A DNA stretch of 64,000 nt from NCBI RefSeq assembly GCF_000410515.1, contig NC_021500.1, forward strand, positions 2,604,001-2,668,000, in the 5' to 3' direction. This document shows, one piece after another, positions 38,145-47,671 of this stretch. The translations under genes were made by a program, and so were the position numbers. Origin of the DNA: Enterobacter sp. R4-368 (lineage in GTDB: Bacteria > Pseudomonadota > Gammaproteobacteria > Enterobacterales > Enterobacteriaceae). Within the stretch, counting starts at the first letter, position 1. Every line of letters starts with the position of its first letter. The notes beneath the pieces were generated by a model. It saw nothing but the letters and a program-made list of their open reading frames with translations, did no database searches and was not told the DNA's origin.

Positions 38145-40538
38145 TTAGCGTTTCGCCTGCCAGATACGGGTTTGATAATCGCGAATCGAACGGTCGGAGC
38201 TGAACATACCGCAGCGCGCGGTGTTCAGGATCGCGGCACGCGTCCAGGCTTCCTGGTCACGGTAGAGCACATCGACACGTTTTTGCGCGGCTACGTAATC
38301 GGCGAAATCCGCCAGCACCAGATACGGGTCGCCGCCCTGCTTGCCGAGACTGTGCAACATCTGGTCGAAGGCGTGTTTATCGCCATCGCTGTATTTACCG
38401 CTTTCCAGCTCTTTCAGTACCGCATCAAGTTGCTTGTCTTTTTTGCGCCACTTCAGCGGGTCGTAACCTTTCGCTTTCAGCGCTTTCACCTGCTCAACGG
38501 TGTTACCGAAGATAAAGATATTCTCTTCGCCCACCTGTTCGGCAATCTCGACGTTGGCACCGTCCAGCGTACCGACGGTTAACGCGCCATTCAGCGCCAG
38601 CTTCATGTTGCCGGTGCCGGAGGCTTCTTTACCGGCCGTGGAGATCTGCTCGGAAACATCCGCCGCCGGAATCAATTTTTCCGCCGCCGATACACAATAA
38701 TCCGGCAGGAAAACGACCTTCAGCTTGTCGCCAATGCTGGCGTCGTTATTAATCACTTCCGCCACTTTATTAATGGCATAGATAATGTTTTTCGCCAGGT
38801 AGTAACCCGGCGCGGCCTTCGCACCAAACAGGAACACGCGCGGTACGCGGTCAGCTTGCGGGTTTTCGCGGATCTCTTTATACAGCGCGATAATATGCAG
38901 CAAACCAAGATGCTGGCGTTTGTACTCATGCAAGCGCTTGATTTGGATATCAAACAGCGCGTGCGGATTGATTTCGATGCCGGTACGCGCTTTCACAAAC
39001 GCCGCCAGTTGTTGTTTGTTGTGCTGTTTTATCTCGCGGTACTGTTTACGGAACGCCGCGTCGTCGGCGTATTTCTCCAGGTTAATCAACTGGTCGAGAT
39101 CGTTGGCCCACTCTTTTTTCAGCGTCTTATCAAGCAACGCGGCCAACTGCGGGTTGCACTGTTTAATCCAGCGGCGCGGAGTGATGCCATTGGTGACGTT
39201 ATGGAATTTGCCCGGCCACAACTGGTGGTATTCCGGGAACAGATCTTTTACCACCAGATCCGAGTGCAGCGCCGCAACGCCGTTGACCGCGAAACCGCCA
39301 ACCACGCAGAGGTTCGCCATGCGGACTTGCTTGTGATGCACTACCGCAAGTTTTTCCCACACCGCTTTGTCGCCCGGCCAGGTTTTCTCGACCAGCACTT
39401 TAAATTTGTCGTTGATCTGCTTGATGATTTGCATATGGCGCGGCAGCAGCGCTTTCACCAGCGTTTCGTCCCAGCGCTCCAGCGCTTCCGGCATCAACGT
39501 ATGGTTGGTATAGGCGAAAGTGCGGCTGGTGATCGCCCACGCATCATCCCAGCTCAGCTGATGTTCATCGATCAGCACACGCAGCAGCTCCGGTATGGCG
39601 ATGGTCGGGTGCGTATCGTTGAGTTGAATGACTTCATAGTCCGGCAGTTGCGCCAGCTTGCGTCCGGCCAGGTGATGGCGGCGCAAAATATCGGCCACCG
39701 AGCAGGCACACTGGAAATATTGCTGCATCAGACGCAGCTTTTTGCCTGCCTGATGGTTGTCATTCGGGTAGAGCACTTTGGTAAGTTTTTCCGCATCAAT
39801 ACCCGTTTGTTCGGCACGCAGGAAATCACCATCGTTAAACTTAGTGAGATTAAACGGATGCGCGTGGGTCGCCTGCCACAGACGCAGCGGCTGAGTGACA
39901 CCATTGCGATAACCGATAACCGGCAGATCCCAGGCTTCGCCTACAATCGTGAAAGCCGGTTGCCAGTGGCCTTCTTTGCTGACTTTCCCGCCAATGCCCA
40001 CCTGCACATCTAATTGCTCGTTATGGCTAAACCACGGATAGCTACGGCGATGCCAGTCGTCCGGCGCTTCGTGTTGTTGCCCGTCAACAAAAGACTGGCG
40101 GAACAAGCCGTATTGATAGTTCAGACCGTAACCAGTGGCCGACTGACCAACGGTGGCCATCGAATCGAGGAAACAGGCCGCCAGGCGCCCTAAACCACCG
40201 TTGCCGAGCGCTGGATCGATCTCCTCTTCCAGCAGGTCGGTGAGGTTGATGTTGTGGTGTTGCAGCACCTCGCCAACGTCCTGATACCAGCCCAGATTCA
40301 ACAAGTTGTTGCCGGTCAGGCGACCAATCAAAAACTCCATGGAGATATAGTTAACGTGGCGCTGATTTTTCGCCGTTTTCGGCGCGGGCTGCGCCGCCAG
40401 CAATTCTGCCAGCGCACCGCTGACCGCTTGCCACCACTGACGAGTTGTCATGTCGCTCGCGGCCTGAACCCCAAAACGCTGCCACTGGCGCGTAAGAGCC
40501 GTTTCAAATTCCGCTTTATTAAACGTTGGCTTTGACAT
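38145..40538 (-). CDS. malP: MalP, maltodextrin phosphorylase
   Basis: A 797-residue GT35 enzyme that phosphorolyses maltodextrins to glucose 1-phosphate in the cytoplasm. The pyridoxal-phosphate region [16 protein letters not shown] lies near residue 635, with [10 protein letters not shown] just after and [20 protein letters not shown] earlier blocks (ALGNGGLG near 105). The frame is open to 40700, but the ATG at 40538 gives the family start MSKPTF and exactly the E. coli length. It is MalT-activated: three MalT-box-like sequences lie 70-115 bases upstream. Confidence 0.97.
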   Translation of the reverse strand: MSKPTFNKAEFETALTRQWQRFGVQAASDMTTRQWWQAVSGALAELLAAQPAPKTAKNQRHVNYISMEFLIGRLTGNNLLNLGWYQDVGEVLQHHNINLTDLLEEEIDPALGNGGLGRLAACFLDSMATVGQSATGYGLNYQYGLFRQSFVDGQQHEAPDDWHRRSYPWFSHNEQLDVQVGIGGKVSKEGHWQPAFTIVGEAWDLPVIGYRNGVTQPLRLWQATHAHPFNLTKFNDGDFLRAEQTGIDAEKLTKVLYPNDNHQAGKKLRLMQQYFQCACSVADILRRHHLAGRKLAQLPDYEVIQLNDTHPTIAIPELLRVLIDEHQLSWDDAWAITSRTFAYTNHTLMPEALERWDETLVKALLPRHMQIIKQINDKFKVLVEKTWPGDKAVWEKLAVVHHKQVRMANLCVVGGFAVNGVAALHSDLVVKDLFPEYHQLWPGKFHNVTNGITPRRWIKQCNPQLAALLDKTLKKEWANDLDQLINLEKYADDAAFRKQYREIKQHNKQQLAAFVKARTGIEINPHALFDIQIKRLHEYKRQHLGLLHIIALYKEIRENPQADRVPRVFLFGAKAAPGYYLAKNIIYAINKVAEVINNDASIGDKLKVVFLPDYCVSAAEKLIPAADVSEQISTAGKEASGTGNMKLALNGALTVGTLDGANVEIAEQVGEENIFIFGNTVEQVKALKAKGYDPLKWRKKDKQLDAVLKELESGKYSDGDKHAFDQMLHSLGKQGGDPYLVLADFADYVAAQKRVDVLYRDQEAWTRAAILNTARCGMFSSDRSIRDYQTRIWQAKR

Positions 40539-40607
40539 AAAGAATCCGGGTCCTGTAATGAAGTAAATCGACGTTTGCGCTAGTGTGCCTGGCTCAACAG
40601 GTGACTT

Positions 40608-40653
40608 CCTCATCCTGCCAGGGATTAGCCGGGGAGGAGTAGCGGGGATGAGC
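40608..40653 (-). promoter_or_regulatory. Cluster of three MalT boxes upstream of malP
   Basis: Against the MalT box GGGGAKGAGG, a minus-strand copy (40608-40617, eight of ten) and two plus-strand copies (40631-40640 and 40644-40653, nine of ten each) are seen. This fits activation of malPQ by MalT with maltotriose and ATP. Confidence 0.7.
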
Positions 40654-41004
40654 GAAAAGTGTGATCGCCGCCACCTAAAGGTAGCGTCTTTTTTGAACAT
40701 TACTCAATCAAAAAAGCAGCAACAGAAGATGAGAAATTCCGCATGCGGGCAGGAAAAATGAAATGTCGTTTCGGAGAGAATAACTATTGCTGACCGGTGA
40801 AAATTTAGCGAAATAATATTTCGCTGAGCGGAATTGTTCGTTTTTTGCTATTTGTGCGTTTATGTCAGCCAATGTCTTAATATTTCTAATAAAGACCTTA
40901 TAGTTGCCAATAGTATTTAATAACCCGGTCTGCATCGCCCGCCAGTCCTGGCTCCCCCTCTTTTGCCATTATTGTGCTTTCTTTATTCACGACATAAATA
41001 GAAA
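40654..41004. other. Rest of the malP / malT intergenic region
   Basis: Between the MalT boxes and the malT CRP site there is no gene-like open frame. The frames running through it are extensions or shadows. In total the two genes are separated by 605 bases, similar to E. coli. Confidence 0.5.
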
Positions 41005-41020
41005 TGTGACATGGTGCAAA
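41005..41020 (+). promoter_or_regulatory. CRP site of the malT promoter
   Basis: TGTGA-N6-GCAAA within AAATGTGACATGGTGCAAA. It has one perfect and one weak half and closely resembles the E. coli malT CRP site, which sits near -70. A start near 41083 would fit. Confidence 0.7.
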
Positions 41021-41143
41021 TTCACAATCGCCAGATTCGGACATAACTTGCAATATTTCTTCATCTGGCCGACCTTATTACTATTAATTACGAAGCGCAA
41101 AAAAAATCGTCCCCTCCGTTTTTCGCACAGTGAAGTGATAACT

Positions 41144-43849
41144 ATGTTGATTCCGTCCAAATTAAGTCGCCCGGTTCGTCTCGACCACACGGTGGTGCGG
41201 GAACGGCTGCTGGCTAAACTTTCCGGCGCCAACAATTATCGGCTTGCGCTGGTAACCAGCCCTGCGGGTTACGGCAAAACCACGCTCATTTCGCAGTGGG
41301 CGGCAGGTAAGAACGACGTTGGCTGGTATTCGCTGGATGAAGGAGACAACCAGCAAGAACGCTTTGCCAGTTATTTTATCGCCGCCGTCCAGCAGGCGAC
41401 GGGCGGGCACTGCGTCAGCAGTGAAGTGATGGCGCAAAAGCGCCAGTACGCCAGCCTGCCGTCACTCTTTTCACAGCTGTTTATTGAGCTGACCGAATGG
41501 CAGCGCCCGTTGTATCTGGTGATTGATGATTACCACCTCGTCACCAACCCGGTCATTCACGATGCGATGCGCTTTTTCTTACGCCATCAGCCAGAAAACC
41601 TGACGCTGATTGTGCTGTCACGCAACTTGCCGCAGTTAGGCATCGCGAATCTTCGTGTGCGCGAGCAGTTGCTGGAAATTGGCAGCCACCAGCTTGCCTT
41701 TACCCACCAGGAAGCCAAACAGTTCTTTGACTGTCGCCTGACCTCCCCTATTGAAGCGGCAGAGAGCAGCCGCCTGTGCGACGACGTGGCCGGTTGGGCA
41801 ACGGCGCTCCAGCTTATCGCGCTTTCCGCCCGGCAAAATCACAGCGCACCGCACCAGTCTGCGCGCCGTCTGGCGGGCATTAACGCCAGCCATCTTTCGG
41901 ATTATCTGGTTGATGAAGTGCTGGATAATGTCGATGTTGATACCCGTCATTTCCTGCTGAAAAGCGCGCTGCTGCGTTCGATGAACGATGCGCTGATTGT
42001 GCGCGTGACCGGCGAAGAGAACGGGCAGATGCGGCTGGAAGAGATTGAGCGCCAGGGCCTGTTCCTGCAACGGATGGACGATTCCGGCGAATGGTTTAGC
42101 TACCATCCGCTGTTTGGCAACTTCCTGCGCCAGCGCTGCCAGTGGGAACTGGCGACAGAGTTACCGGATATTCACCGCGCGGCGGCGGAAAGCTGGATGG
42201 CGCAAGGCTTCCCGAGCGAAGCTATTCACCATGCGCTGGCGGCGGGCGATGGCATTATGCTGCGCGATATTCTGCTGCATCACGCCTGGGGGCTATTCAA
42301 CCACAGCGAGCTGAGTGTGCTGGAAGAGTCGCTGAAAGCGCTGCCGTGGGAAAGCCTGCTGGAAAACCCTCGCCTGGTGCTGTTACAAGCCTGGCTGATG
42401 CAAAGCCAGCACCGCTACAGCGAAGTGAACACCCTGCTGGCGCGCGCCGAACAGGAGATGACCACGCAAATGGACGCCTCGCTGCATGGCGATTTCAACG
42501 CGTTGCGCGCGCAAGTCGCCATCAACGATGGTGATCCGGTGGAAGCCGAACGGCTGGCGATGGTGGCGCTCGAAGAGTTGCCGCTGGCAAATTACTACAG
42601 CCGCATTGTGGCCACCTCGGTTCACGGCGAAGTGCTGCACTGCAAAGGCGAGTTAACTAATTCGCTGTCGGTTATGCAGCAAACCGAGCAGATGGCGCGT
42701 CGCCACGATGTCTGGCACTACGCGTTGTGGAGCCTTATTCAGCAAAGCGAAATTCTGTTCGCCCAGGGCTTCCTGCAAGCGGCCTGGGAGATGCAAGAGA
42801 AGGCTTTCACGCTTATCCGTGAGCAGCATCTTGAACAACTGCCGATGCATGAATTTTTACTGCGCATCCGCGCGCAACTGTTGTGGGCGTGGGCGCGGCT
42901 GGACGAGTCCGAAGCGGCGGCACGCCAGGGTATGGAGGTGCTTTCCGCCCTGCAACCGCAGCAGCAGTTGCAGTGTCTGGCGTTGCTGGTGCAAAACTCG
43001 CTGGCGCGTGGCGATCTCGATAATGCCCGTAGTCACCTGCACCGGCTGGAAAACTTGCTCGGCAATGGTCAGTACCATAGCGACTGGGTGTCGAACGCCG
43101 ACAAAGTGCGGGTGATCTACTGGCAAATGACCGGCGATAAAAAAGCGGCGGCTCAGTGGCTGCGCCAGACGCCTAAACCAGAATTTGCCAATAACCACTT
43201 CCTGCAAAGCCAGTGGCGTAATATTGCCCGCGCGCAGATCCTGCTTGGTGATTTCGACCCGGCTGAGATGGTGCTTGAAGAGCTAAACGAAAATGCGCGC
43301 AGTCTGCGTCTGATGAGTGATATCAACCGCAACCTGTTGCTGTTGAACCAGCTTTACTGGCAGGCGGGACGTAAAAATGATGCGCAGCGGGTGTTGCTGG
43401 AGGCCTTACAACTGGCTAACCGCACCGGATTTATCAGCCACTTCGTGATTGAAGGTGAAGCGATGGCGCAGCAGTTGCGTCAGTTAATTCAGCTCAACAC
43501 GCTGCCGGAGCTGGATCAGCACCGCGCCCAGCGCATTCTGCGCGACATTAATCAGCATCATCGGCATAAATTCGCGCATTTTGACGAGAACTTTGTCGAA
43601 CGGCTGCTAACTCACCCGGAAGTACCGGAATTGATCCGCACCAGCCCGCTGACCCAGCGCGAATGGCAGGTGCTGGGGCTGATTTATTCAGGCTACAGTA
43701 ATGAACAGATTGCGGGCGAACTGGCTGTCGCGGCGACGACCATTAAAACCCATATCCGCAATCTCTATCAGAAACTCGGCGTCGCCCATCGCCAGGATGC
43801 GGTTCAGCATGCGCAGCAGTTGCTGAAGATCATGGGCTACGGAGTGTAA
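41144..43849 (+). CDS. malT: MalT, maltotriose-dependent transcription activator
   Basis: A 901-residue STAND ATPase regulator that activates mal genes with maltotriose and ATP. The Walker A motif SPAGYGKTT is at residues 39-47 and Walker B near LVIDDYH at about 125. A central helical repeat region follows, and the C-terminal LuxR-type helix-turn-helix contains [12 protein letters not shown] and [15 protein letters not shown]. The frame is open from 40904, but the ATG at 41144 gives the conserved MLIPSK start and the exact E. coli length. It is divergent from malPQ with a CRP site upstream. Confidence 0.98.
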   Translation: MLIPSKLSRPVRLDHTVVRERLLAKLSGANNYRLALVTSPAGYGKTTLISQWAAGKNDVGWYSLDEGDNQQERFASYFIAAVQQATGGHCVSSEVMAQKRQYASLPSLFSQLFIELTEWQRPLYLVIDDYHLVTNPVIHDAMRFFLRHQPENLTLIVLSRNLPQLGIANLRVREQLLEIGSHQLAFTHQEAKQFFDCRLTSPIEAAESSRLCDDVAGWATALQLIALSARQNHSAPHQSARRLAGINASHLSDYLVDEVLDNVDVDTRHFLLKSALLRSMNDALIVRVTGEENGQMRLEEIERQGLFLQRMDDSGEWFSYHPLFGNFLRQRCQWELATELPDIHRAAAESWMAQGFPSEAIHHALAAGDGIMLRDILLHHAWGLFNHSELSVLEESLKALPWESLLENPRLVLLQAWLMQSQHRYSEVNTLLARAEQEMTTQMDASLHGDFNALRAQVAINDGDPVEAERLAMVALEELPLANYYSRIVATSVHGEVLHCKGELTNSLSVMQQTEQMARRHDVWHYALWSLIQQSEILFAQGFLQAAWEMQEKAFTLIREQHLEQLPMHEFLLRIRAQLLWAWARLDESEAAARQGMEVLSALQPQQQLQCLALLVQNSLARGDLDNARSHLHRLENLLGNGQYHSDWVSNADKVRVIYWQMTGDKKAAAQWLRQTPKPEFANNHFLQSQWRNIARAQILLGDFDPAEMVLEELNENARSLRLMSDINRNLLLLNQLYWQAGRKNDAQRVLLEALQLANRTGFISHFVIEGEAMAQQLRQLIQLNTLPELDQHRAQRILRDINQHHRHKFAHFDENFVERLLTHPEVPELIRTSPLTQREWQVLGLIYSGYSNEQIAGELAVAATTIKTHIRNLYQKLGVAHRQDAVQHAQQLLKIMGYGV

Positions 43850-43869
43850 AAACCGCCGCAAGGCGGTTT
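43850..43869. terminator. Hairpin shared by convergent malT and glpR
   Basis: A perfect 8-bp stem (43850-43857 with 43862-43869) and GCAA loop fill the whole gap between the two stop codons. The T-run is better on the minus (glpR) side. Confidence 0.75.
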
Positions 43870-44626
43870 AGCACAGCTCCAGTTGCACGTTGTTGCTGGT
43901 AATCACCTGCACCACGCTGGCGGGTGGCATGGTATCGGTGTAAACCGCGTCCACCATGCTAATACTGCCCATATTGACCATCGCGTTGCGGCCAAACTTC
44001 GAGTGATCCACCACCAGCATCACATGGCGCGAGTTTTCAATAATCGCCCGTTTGGTGCGCACTTCATGGTAATCAAACTCCAGCAATGAGCCATCGGCAT
44101 CAATGCCGCTAATGCCGAGGATGCCGAAATCGAGGCGGAATTGAGAGATAAAATCGAGCGTCGCCTCGCCCACAATCCCGCCGTCCCGGCTGCGTAACTC
44201 ACCGCCCGCCAGAATTACCCGGAAATCGTCTTTTTTCATTAATGTATTGGCGACGTTCAGGTTGTTGGTGACGATGCGTAAATCACTGTGGTTGAGCAGC
44301 GCATGGGCGACCGCTTCCGGCGTGGTGCCGATATCAATAAACAGCGTGGCGCCGTTGGGAATCTGTTCCGCCACTTTGCGGGCGATACGCTCTTTTTCCG
44401 CCGTTTGTGTCGCTTTGCGATCGTGCCAGGAGGTGTTTTCCGAGCTCGATGGCAGCGCCGCGCCGCCGTGATGACGCAAAATTTTATTTTGATCCGCCAG
44501 ATCGTTCAGATCGCGGCGAATCGTTTGTGGACTAACGGAAAATTGCTCGACTAACTCTTCGGTACTGACGTATCCCTGCTGTTTAACCAGTTCAATAATT
44601 GCGTCATGACGCTGTGTTTGTTTCAT
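43868..44626 (-). CDS. glpR: GlpR, DeoR-family repressor of the glp regulon
   Basis: A 252-residue repressor released by glycerol 3-phosphate. The N-terminal DeoR helix-turn-helix is VSTEELVEQFSVSPQTIRRDL at about 20-40; the sensor domain has the sugar-phosphate motif IDIGTTPEAVAHAL near 98 and GGELRSRDGGIVG near 143. The frame is intact over the full family length. It ends glpEGR. In E. coli K-12 I recall the rtc genes between glpR and malT; here only 18 bases separate the stop codons. Confidence 0.97.
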   Translation of the reverse strand: MKQTQRHDAIIELVKQQGYVSTEELVEQFSVSPQTIRRDLNDLADQNKILRHHGGAALPSSSENTSWHDRKATQTAEKERIARKVAEQIPNGATLFIDIGTTPEAVAHALLNHSDLRIVTNNLNVANTLMKKDDFRVILAGGELRSRDGGIVGEATLDFISQFRLDFGILGISGIDADGSLLEFDYHEVRTKRAIIENSRHVMLVVDHSKFGRNAMVNMGSISMVDAVYTDTMPPASVVQVITSNNVQLELC

Positions 44627-44643
44627 GAATTGTCCCTGGATAA

Positions 44644-45474
44644 TTATGTTCGTTTTCGCACATTTTTCGTGTCGACCAGCGCCATCGCCAGCCCAATCAC
44701 CATCCCCGCCGTGTGCGCGCCGTTAGCAATCGCGAAACCGGTCAAACCAAACCACTCCGCCACCATCAGCACAACGGTGAAGATAAACAATCCGTTAGGT
44801 AACGCAATCTGCGATTCCGGGTCACGTAAACCGCGCAGCCAGACATAGCCAATCAGCGCATAAACCACGCCGGATAAGCCGCCAAACCACGGACCAGTAA
44901 GCTGGTGCTGCACAAAACCGCTCAATAAAGCGCTAATGAGGGTGATGACCACCAGTTTTCCGGTGCCCAGACGTTTTTCAACCACGCCGCCAAGATACCA
45001 CCACCAGAAAAGGTTGAAGATGATATGCACCAGCGAAAAGTGCATTACCGCATGGGTAAAGTAGCGCCAGACTTCAAACTGCACGCTTGCGTCCCACGGC
45101 CAGGCAAGCCACATCATCACCGTTTGATCGCCGATGATGCTCATCATCACAAACACCACGATGCACAGCGCCGACATCAGCAACGTTAATGGCCCGCCGC
45201 GCTCACGCAGCGCCGCCCGCAGCGGAAAGCGGCGATAGTGTAAGCCGCTATCGATTTGCCCGGATTGCCAGCTCGCCGCCAGATAACGCGGGTCGCCGGG
45301 GTTTTCCATAAAACGCGCCAGTTCGCTGCGCACGCGCTCCGCCTGGCTTTCATCTGCCAGCCAGACATCGCTTTGCTGATGGTGTTGAAGGGTGAGGATC
45401 ACACCCTGGGTCTGCATATAGTCAACAAACGCCTGGGCGACGCGAGGGTTGGAAAAAGAGGTAATCATCAACAT
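44644..45474 (-). CDS. glpG: GlpG, rhomboid intramembrane serine protease
   Basis: A 276-residue rhomboid protease, same length as E. coli GlpG. A cytoplasmic N-terminal domain (about 1-60) is followed by six membrane helices. The catalytic serine lies in GLSGVVYAL (near 201) and the histidine in [11 protein letters not shown] (near 254); the L1 loop [20 protein letters not shown] with the conserved HxxxN is present. Natural substrates are orphan membrane proteins in enterobacteria. It lies between glpE and glpR. Confidence 0.97.
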   Translation of the reverse strand: MLMITSFSNPRVAQAFVDYMQTQGVILTLQHHQQSDVWLADESQAERVRSELARFMENPGDPRYLAASWQSGQIDSGLHYRRFPLRAALRERGGPLTLLMSALCIVVFVMMSIIGDQTVMMWLAWPWDASVQFEVWRYFTHAVMHFSLVHIIFNLFWWWYLGGVVEKRLGTGKLVVITLISALLSGFVQHQLTGPWFGGLSGVVYALIGYVWLRGLRDPESQIALPNGLFIFTVVLMVAEWFGLTGFAIANGAHTAGMVIGLAMALVDTKNVRKRT

Positions 45475-45532
45475 GGCAGGCGTCGTTTAGTCCCTACAAA
45501 AAAAGACAGTATACCGAAGACGAGCGCAATGC

Positions 45533-45862
45533 CTACAGCGCGCCGTGCATCACTTCAGACGGAAAGTGGCGATGCCAAGCGTCGAAACCGCCGTCCACGC
45601 TGTAGACCTGATCGTAGCCCTGGTGCAATAAATATTGCGCAGCGCCTTTACTGCTGTTGCCGTGATAGCACATCACCATCACCGGCGTTTCGAAGTCGTT
45701 ATCACGCATAAACGCGCCCAGCGTGTCGTTGGTGAGATGAAACGCGCCTGGCGTATGCCCCATCGCAAAGCTCTGCGGGTCGCGAATATCCACCAGCACG
45801 GCCTGCTGCTGGTGCAATTTTTGGTGGGCTTCTTCTACGTTAATACACTCAAAGTGATCCAT
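45533..45862 (-). CDS. glpE: GlpE, thiosulfate sulfurtransferase (rhodanese)
   Basis: A 109-residue single-domain rhodanese. The active-site loop is CYHGNSS with Cys65, and VDIRDPQSF near 24 is the family opening motif. It is the first gene of glpEGR, divergent from glpD across 189 bases. Its real role is unclear beyond sulfur transfer to cyanide or thioredoxin in vitro for the E. coli enzyme. Confidence 0.96.
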   Translation of the reverse strand: MDHFECINVEEAHQKLHQQQAVLVDIRDPQSFAMGHTPGAFHLTNDTLGAFMRDNDFETPVMVMCYHGNSSKGAAQYLLHQGYDQVYSVDGGFDAWHRHFPSEVMHGAL

Positions 45863-45938
45863 GACGTTCTCTTAATTGACACAGTTAATGGCTATCCTGC
45901 CGTCAAGTGTACGTCGTGACAGCGGGTTAGCGCCATTA

Positions 45939-45954
45939 TGTTATGCATATCACT
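45939..45954 (+). promoter_or_regulatory. Candidate CRP site between glpE and glpD
   Basis: TGTTA-N6-TCACT matches eight of ten CRP consensus positions and lies upstream of the glpD operators. glpD depends on CRP in E. coli. Confidence 0.5.
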
Positions 45955-45999
45955 CTAAATTGTTTTTTTGATGTTACCAAAAGCGCGTTCCTTTGCTAT

Positions 46000-46039
46000 T
46001 ATGAGCGATATCGAACATTTTTGAGCTATAACGAAAGTG
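46000..46039 (+). promoter_or_regulatory. Two adjacent GlpR operators at glpD
   Basis: The first (46001-46018, ATGAGCGATATCGAACAT) fits the GlpR consensus ATGTTCGATAACGAACAT at most positions. The second (46020-46039, TTTGAGCTATAACGAAAG) is weaker and follows at once. Both lie just before the glpD start, as in E. coli. Confidence 0.7.
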
Positions 46040-46051
46040 CATGAGGACAGC

Positions 46052-47557
46052 ATGGAAACCAAAGATCTGATTGTGATAGGCGGGGGCATTAATGGTGCCG
46101 GTATCGCGGTTGACGCCGCAGGGCGTGGTTTGTCCGTGCTGATGCTGGAAGCACAGGATCTCGCCTGCGCGACATCCAGCAACAGCTCCAAATTGATTCA
46201 CGGCGGCCTGCGCTACCTTGAACACTACGAATTCCGCCTGGTGAGCGAAGCGCTGGCCGAACGCGAAGTGCTGCTTAAAATGGCACCACACATCGCTTTC
46301 CCGATGCGTTTTCGTCTGCCGCACCGCCCGCACCTGCGCCCGGCGTGGATGATTCGTATTGGTCTGTTTATGTACGATCATCTGGGTAAACGCACCAGTT
46401 TGCCTGCATCGCGCGGTTTGCGTTTTGGCGCAGAATCGGTGCTGAAACCGGAAATCGTGCGCGGTTTCGAATATTCTGACTGTTGGGTGGACGATGCGCG
46501 TCTGGTACTCGCCAATGCGCAGATGGTGGAACAAAAAGGCGGTAAAGTGATGACCCGCACCCGCGCCACCAGCGCACGCCGTGAAAATGGCATGTGGATT
46601 GTTGAAGCGGAAGATATCGACACCGGAGAAAAATTTAGCTGGCAGGCGCGCGGTCTGGTTAACGCCACCGGCCCGTGGGTGAAAGAGTTCTTTGATGACG
46701 GTATGCATCTGCCATCCCCCTACGGCATCCGTCTGATCAAAGGCAGCCATATTGTGGTGCCGCGAGCACACGCGCAAAAACAGGCGTATATCCTGCAAAA
46801 CGAAGATAAGCGTATTGTCTTTGTGATTCCGTGGATGGATGAGTTTTCAATTATCGGCACCACGGACGTGGAGTATAAAGGCGATCCGAAGCATGTGGAG
46901 ATCGACGAAAACGAGATCAATTACCTGCTGAAAGTCTATAACGGTCACTTCAAGAAACAGCTAAGCCGCGAGGATATTGTCTGGACTTACTCCGGCGTAC
47001 GCCCGCTGTGCGATGACGAATCCGATTCGCCGCAGGCTATCACGCGTGACTACACGCTGGATATCCACGACGAAAACGGCAAAGCACCGCTGCTCTCCGT
47101 GTTTGGCGGCAAGTTGACCACTTACCGCAAGCTGGCCGAACACGCGCTGGAAAAACTGACGCCGTACTACAAAGGTATTGGTCCGGCATGGACGAAAAGC
47201 TGTGTGTTACCAGGCGGGGATATTGCGGGCGATCGCGATGATTACGCCGCCAAATTGCGCCGCCGTTATCCGTTTATCAGCGAATCGCTGGCGCGCCACT
47301 ATGCCCGCACTTACGGCAGCAACAGCGAGCTGATACTGGCAAATGCCACCAGCCTGGAAGCGTTAGGCGAGCATTTCGGCCACGAGTTGTATGAAGCCGA
47401 ACTGCGTTACCTTGTCGAACACGAATGGGTCAGACGCCTGGACGACGCGATCTGGCGTCGCACCAAACTCGGCATGTGGCTGAATGCGGAAGAGCAGTCG
47501 CGTGTGGCGCAATGGTTAACCCGTCATCATAAAACGGAACTGTCGCTGGCGTCATAA
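46052..47557 (+). CDS. glpD: GlpD, aerobic glycerol-3-phosphate dehydrogenase
   Basis: A 501-residue FAD enzyme bound to the inner membrane that oxidises glycerol 3-phosphate to DHAP and passes electrons to ubiquinone. The FAD motif is DLIVIGGGINGAGIA at residues 5-19; SSKLIHGGLRYLE near 46 and YSGVRPL near 315 are family blocks. The ATG at 46052 follows AGGACAGC; an upstream in-frame ATG (46037 region) would add five residues not found in the family. Two GlpR operators and a CRP-like site lie upstream. The tail contains RHHKTELSLAS, close to E. coli at the very end. Confidence 0.97.
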   Translation: METKDLIVIGGGINGAGIAVDAAGRGLSVLMLEAQDLACATSSNSSKLIHGGLRYLEHYEFRLVSEALAEREVLLKMAPHIAFPMRFRLPHRPHLRPAWMIRIGLFMYDHLGKRTSLPASRGLRFGAESVLKPEIVRGFEYSDCWVDDARLVLANAQMVEQKGGKVMTRTRATSARRENGMWIVEAEDIDTGEKFSWQARGLVNATGPWVKEFFDDGMHLPSPYGIRLIKGSHIVVPRAHAQKQAYILQNEDKRIVFVIPWMDEFSIIGTTDVEYKGDPKHVEIDENEINYLLKVYNGHFKKQLSREDIVWTYSGVRPLCDDESDSPQAITRDYTLDIHDENGKAPLLSVFGGKLTTYRKLAEHALEKLTPYYKGIGPAWTKSCVLPGGDIAGDRDDYAAKLRRRYPFISESLARHYARTYGSNSELILANATSLEALGEHFGHELYEAELRYLVEHEWVRRLDDAIWRRTKLGMWLNAEEQSRVAQWLTRHHKTELSLAS

Positions 47558-47566
47558 CAGAATCCG

Positions 47567-47670
47567 CTTCTCCCAACCGGGAGAGCGGCATCGCAAGAGA
47601 AGAAACCTCTCCCAATCGGGAGAGTGGCATCGCAAGAGAAGAAACCTCTCCCAACCGGGAGAGGTTTTTT
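47567..47670. repeat. 39-bp tandem repeat built on a terminator hairpin, glpD / glgP junction
   Basis: Three CTCTCCC-N4-GGGAGAG hairpins stand at 47569-47584, 47607-47624 and 47642-47667, spaced exactly 39 bases apart. The 20-odd bases between them (ending CAAGAGAAGAAAC) are also repeated with one or two changes. Only the last copy has an 11-bp stem with A-run and T-run and so is a full bidirectional terminator for glpD and glgP. It is not CRISPR: 2.6 units, no unique spacers. Confidence 0.9.
47642..47670. terminator. Terminator between glpD and glgP (third repeat copy)
   Basis: Stem 47642-47652 with 47657-47667, loop AACC, then more Ts. It lies two bases from the glgP stop. Confidence 0.85.
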
Positions 47671-47671
47671 A

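Noticed and set aside
37572..38582. A 336-codon open frame antisense to malQ and malP
   Set aside because: It crosses the malP-malQ junction on the opposite strand with no motif support; treated as a shadow.
38856..40013. A 385-codon open frame antisense to malP
   Set aside because: It lies wholly inside malP, has no ribosome site or family resemblance, and such frames are common opposite GC-rich genes.
40660..40675. CRP half-site near malP (TGTGA)
   Set aside because: The second half does not match, and malPQ is known to depend on CRP through malT rather than directly.
40708..40935. A 75-codon frame in the malP-malT gap (minus strand)
   Set aside because: No ribosome site, no family resemblance, and position inside a known regulatory region.
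47567..47670. Possible CRISPR array
   Set aside because: There are only 2.6 units and the segments between hairpins are themselves repeated, so there are no unique spacers and no cas genes nearby.
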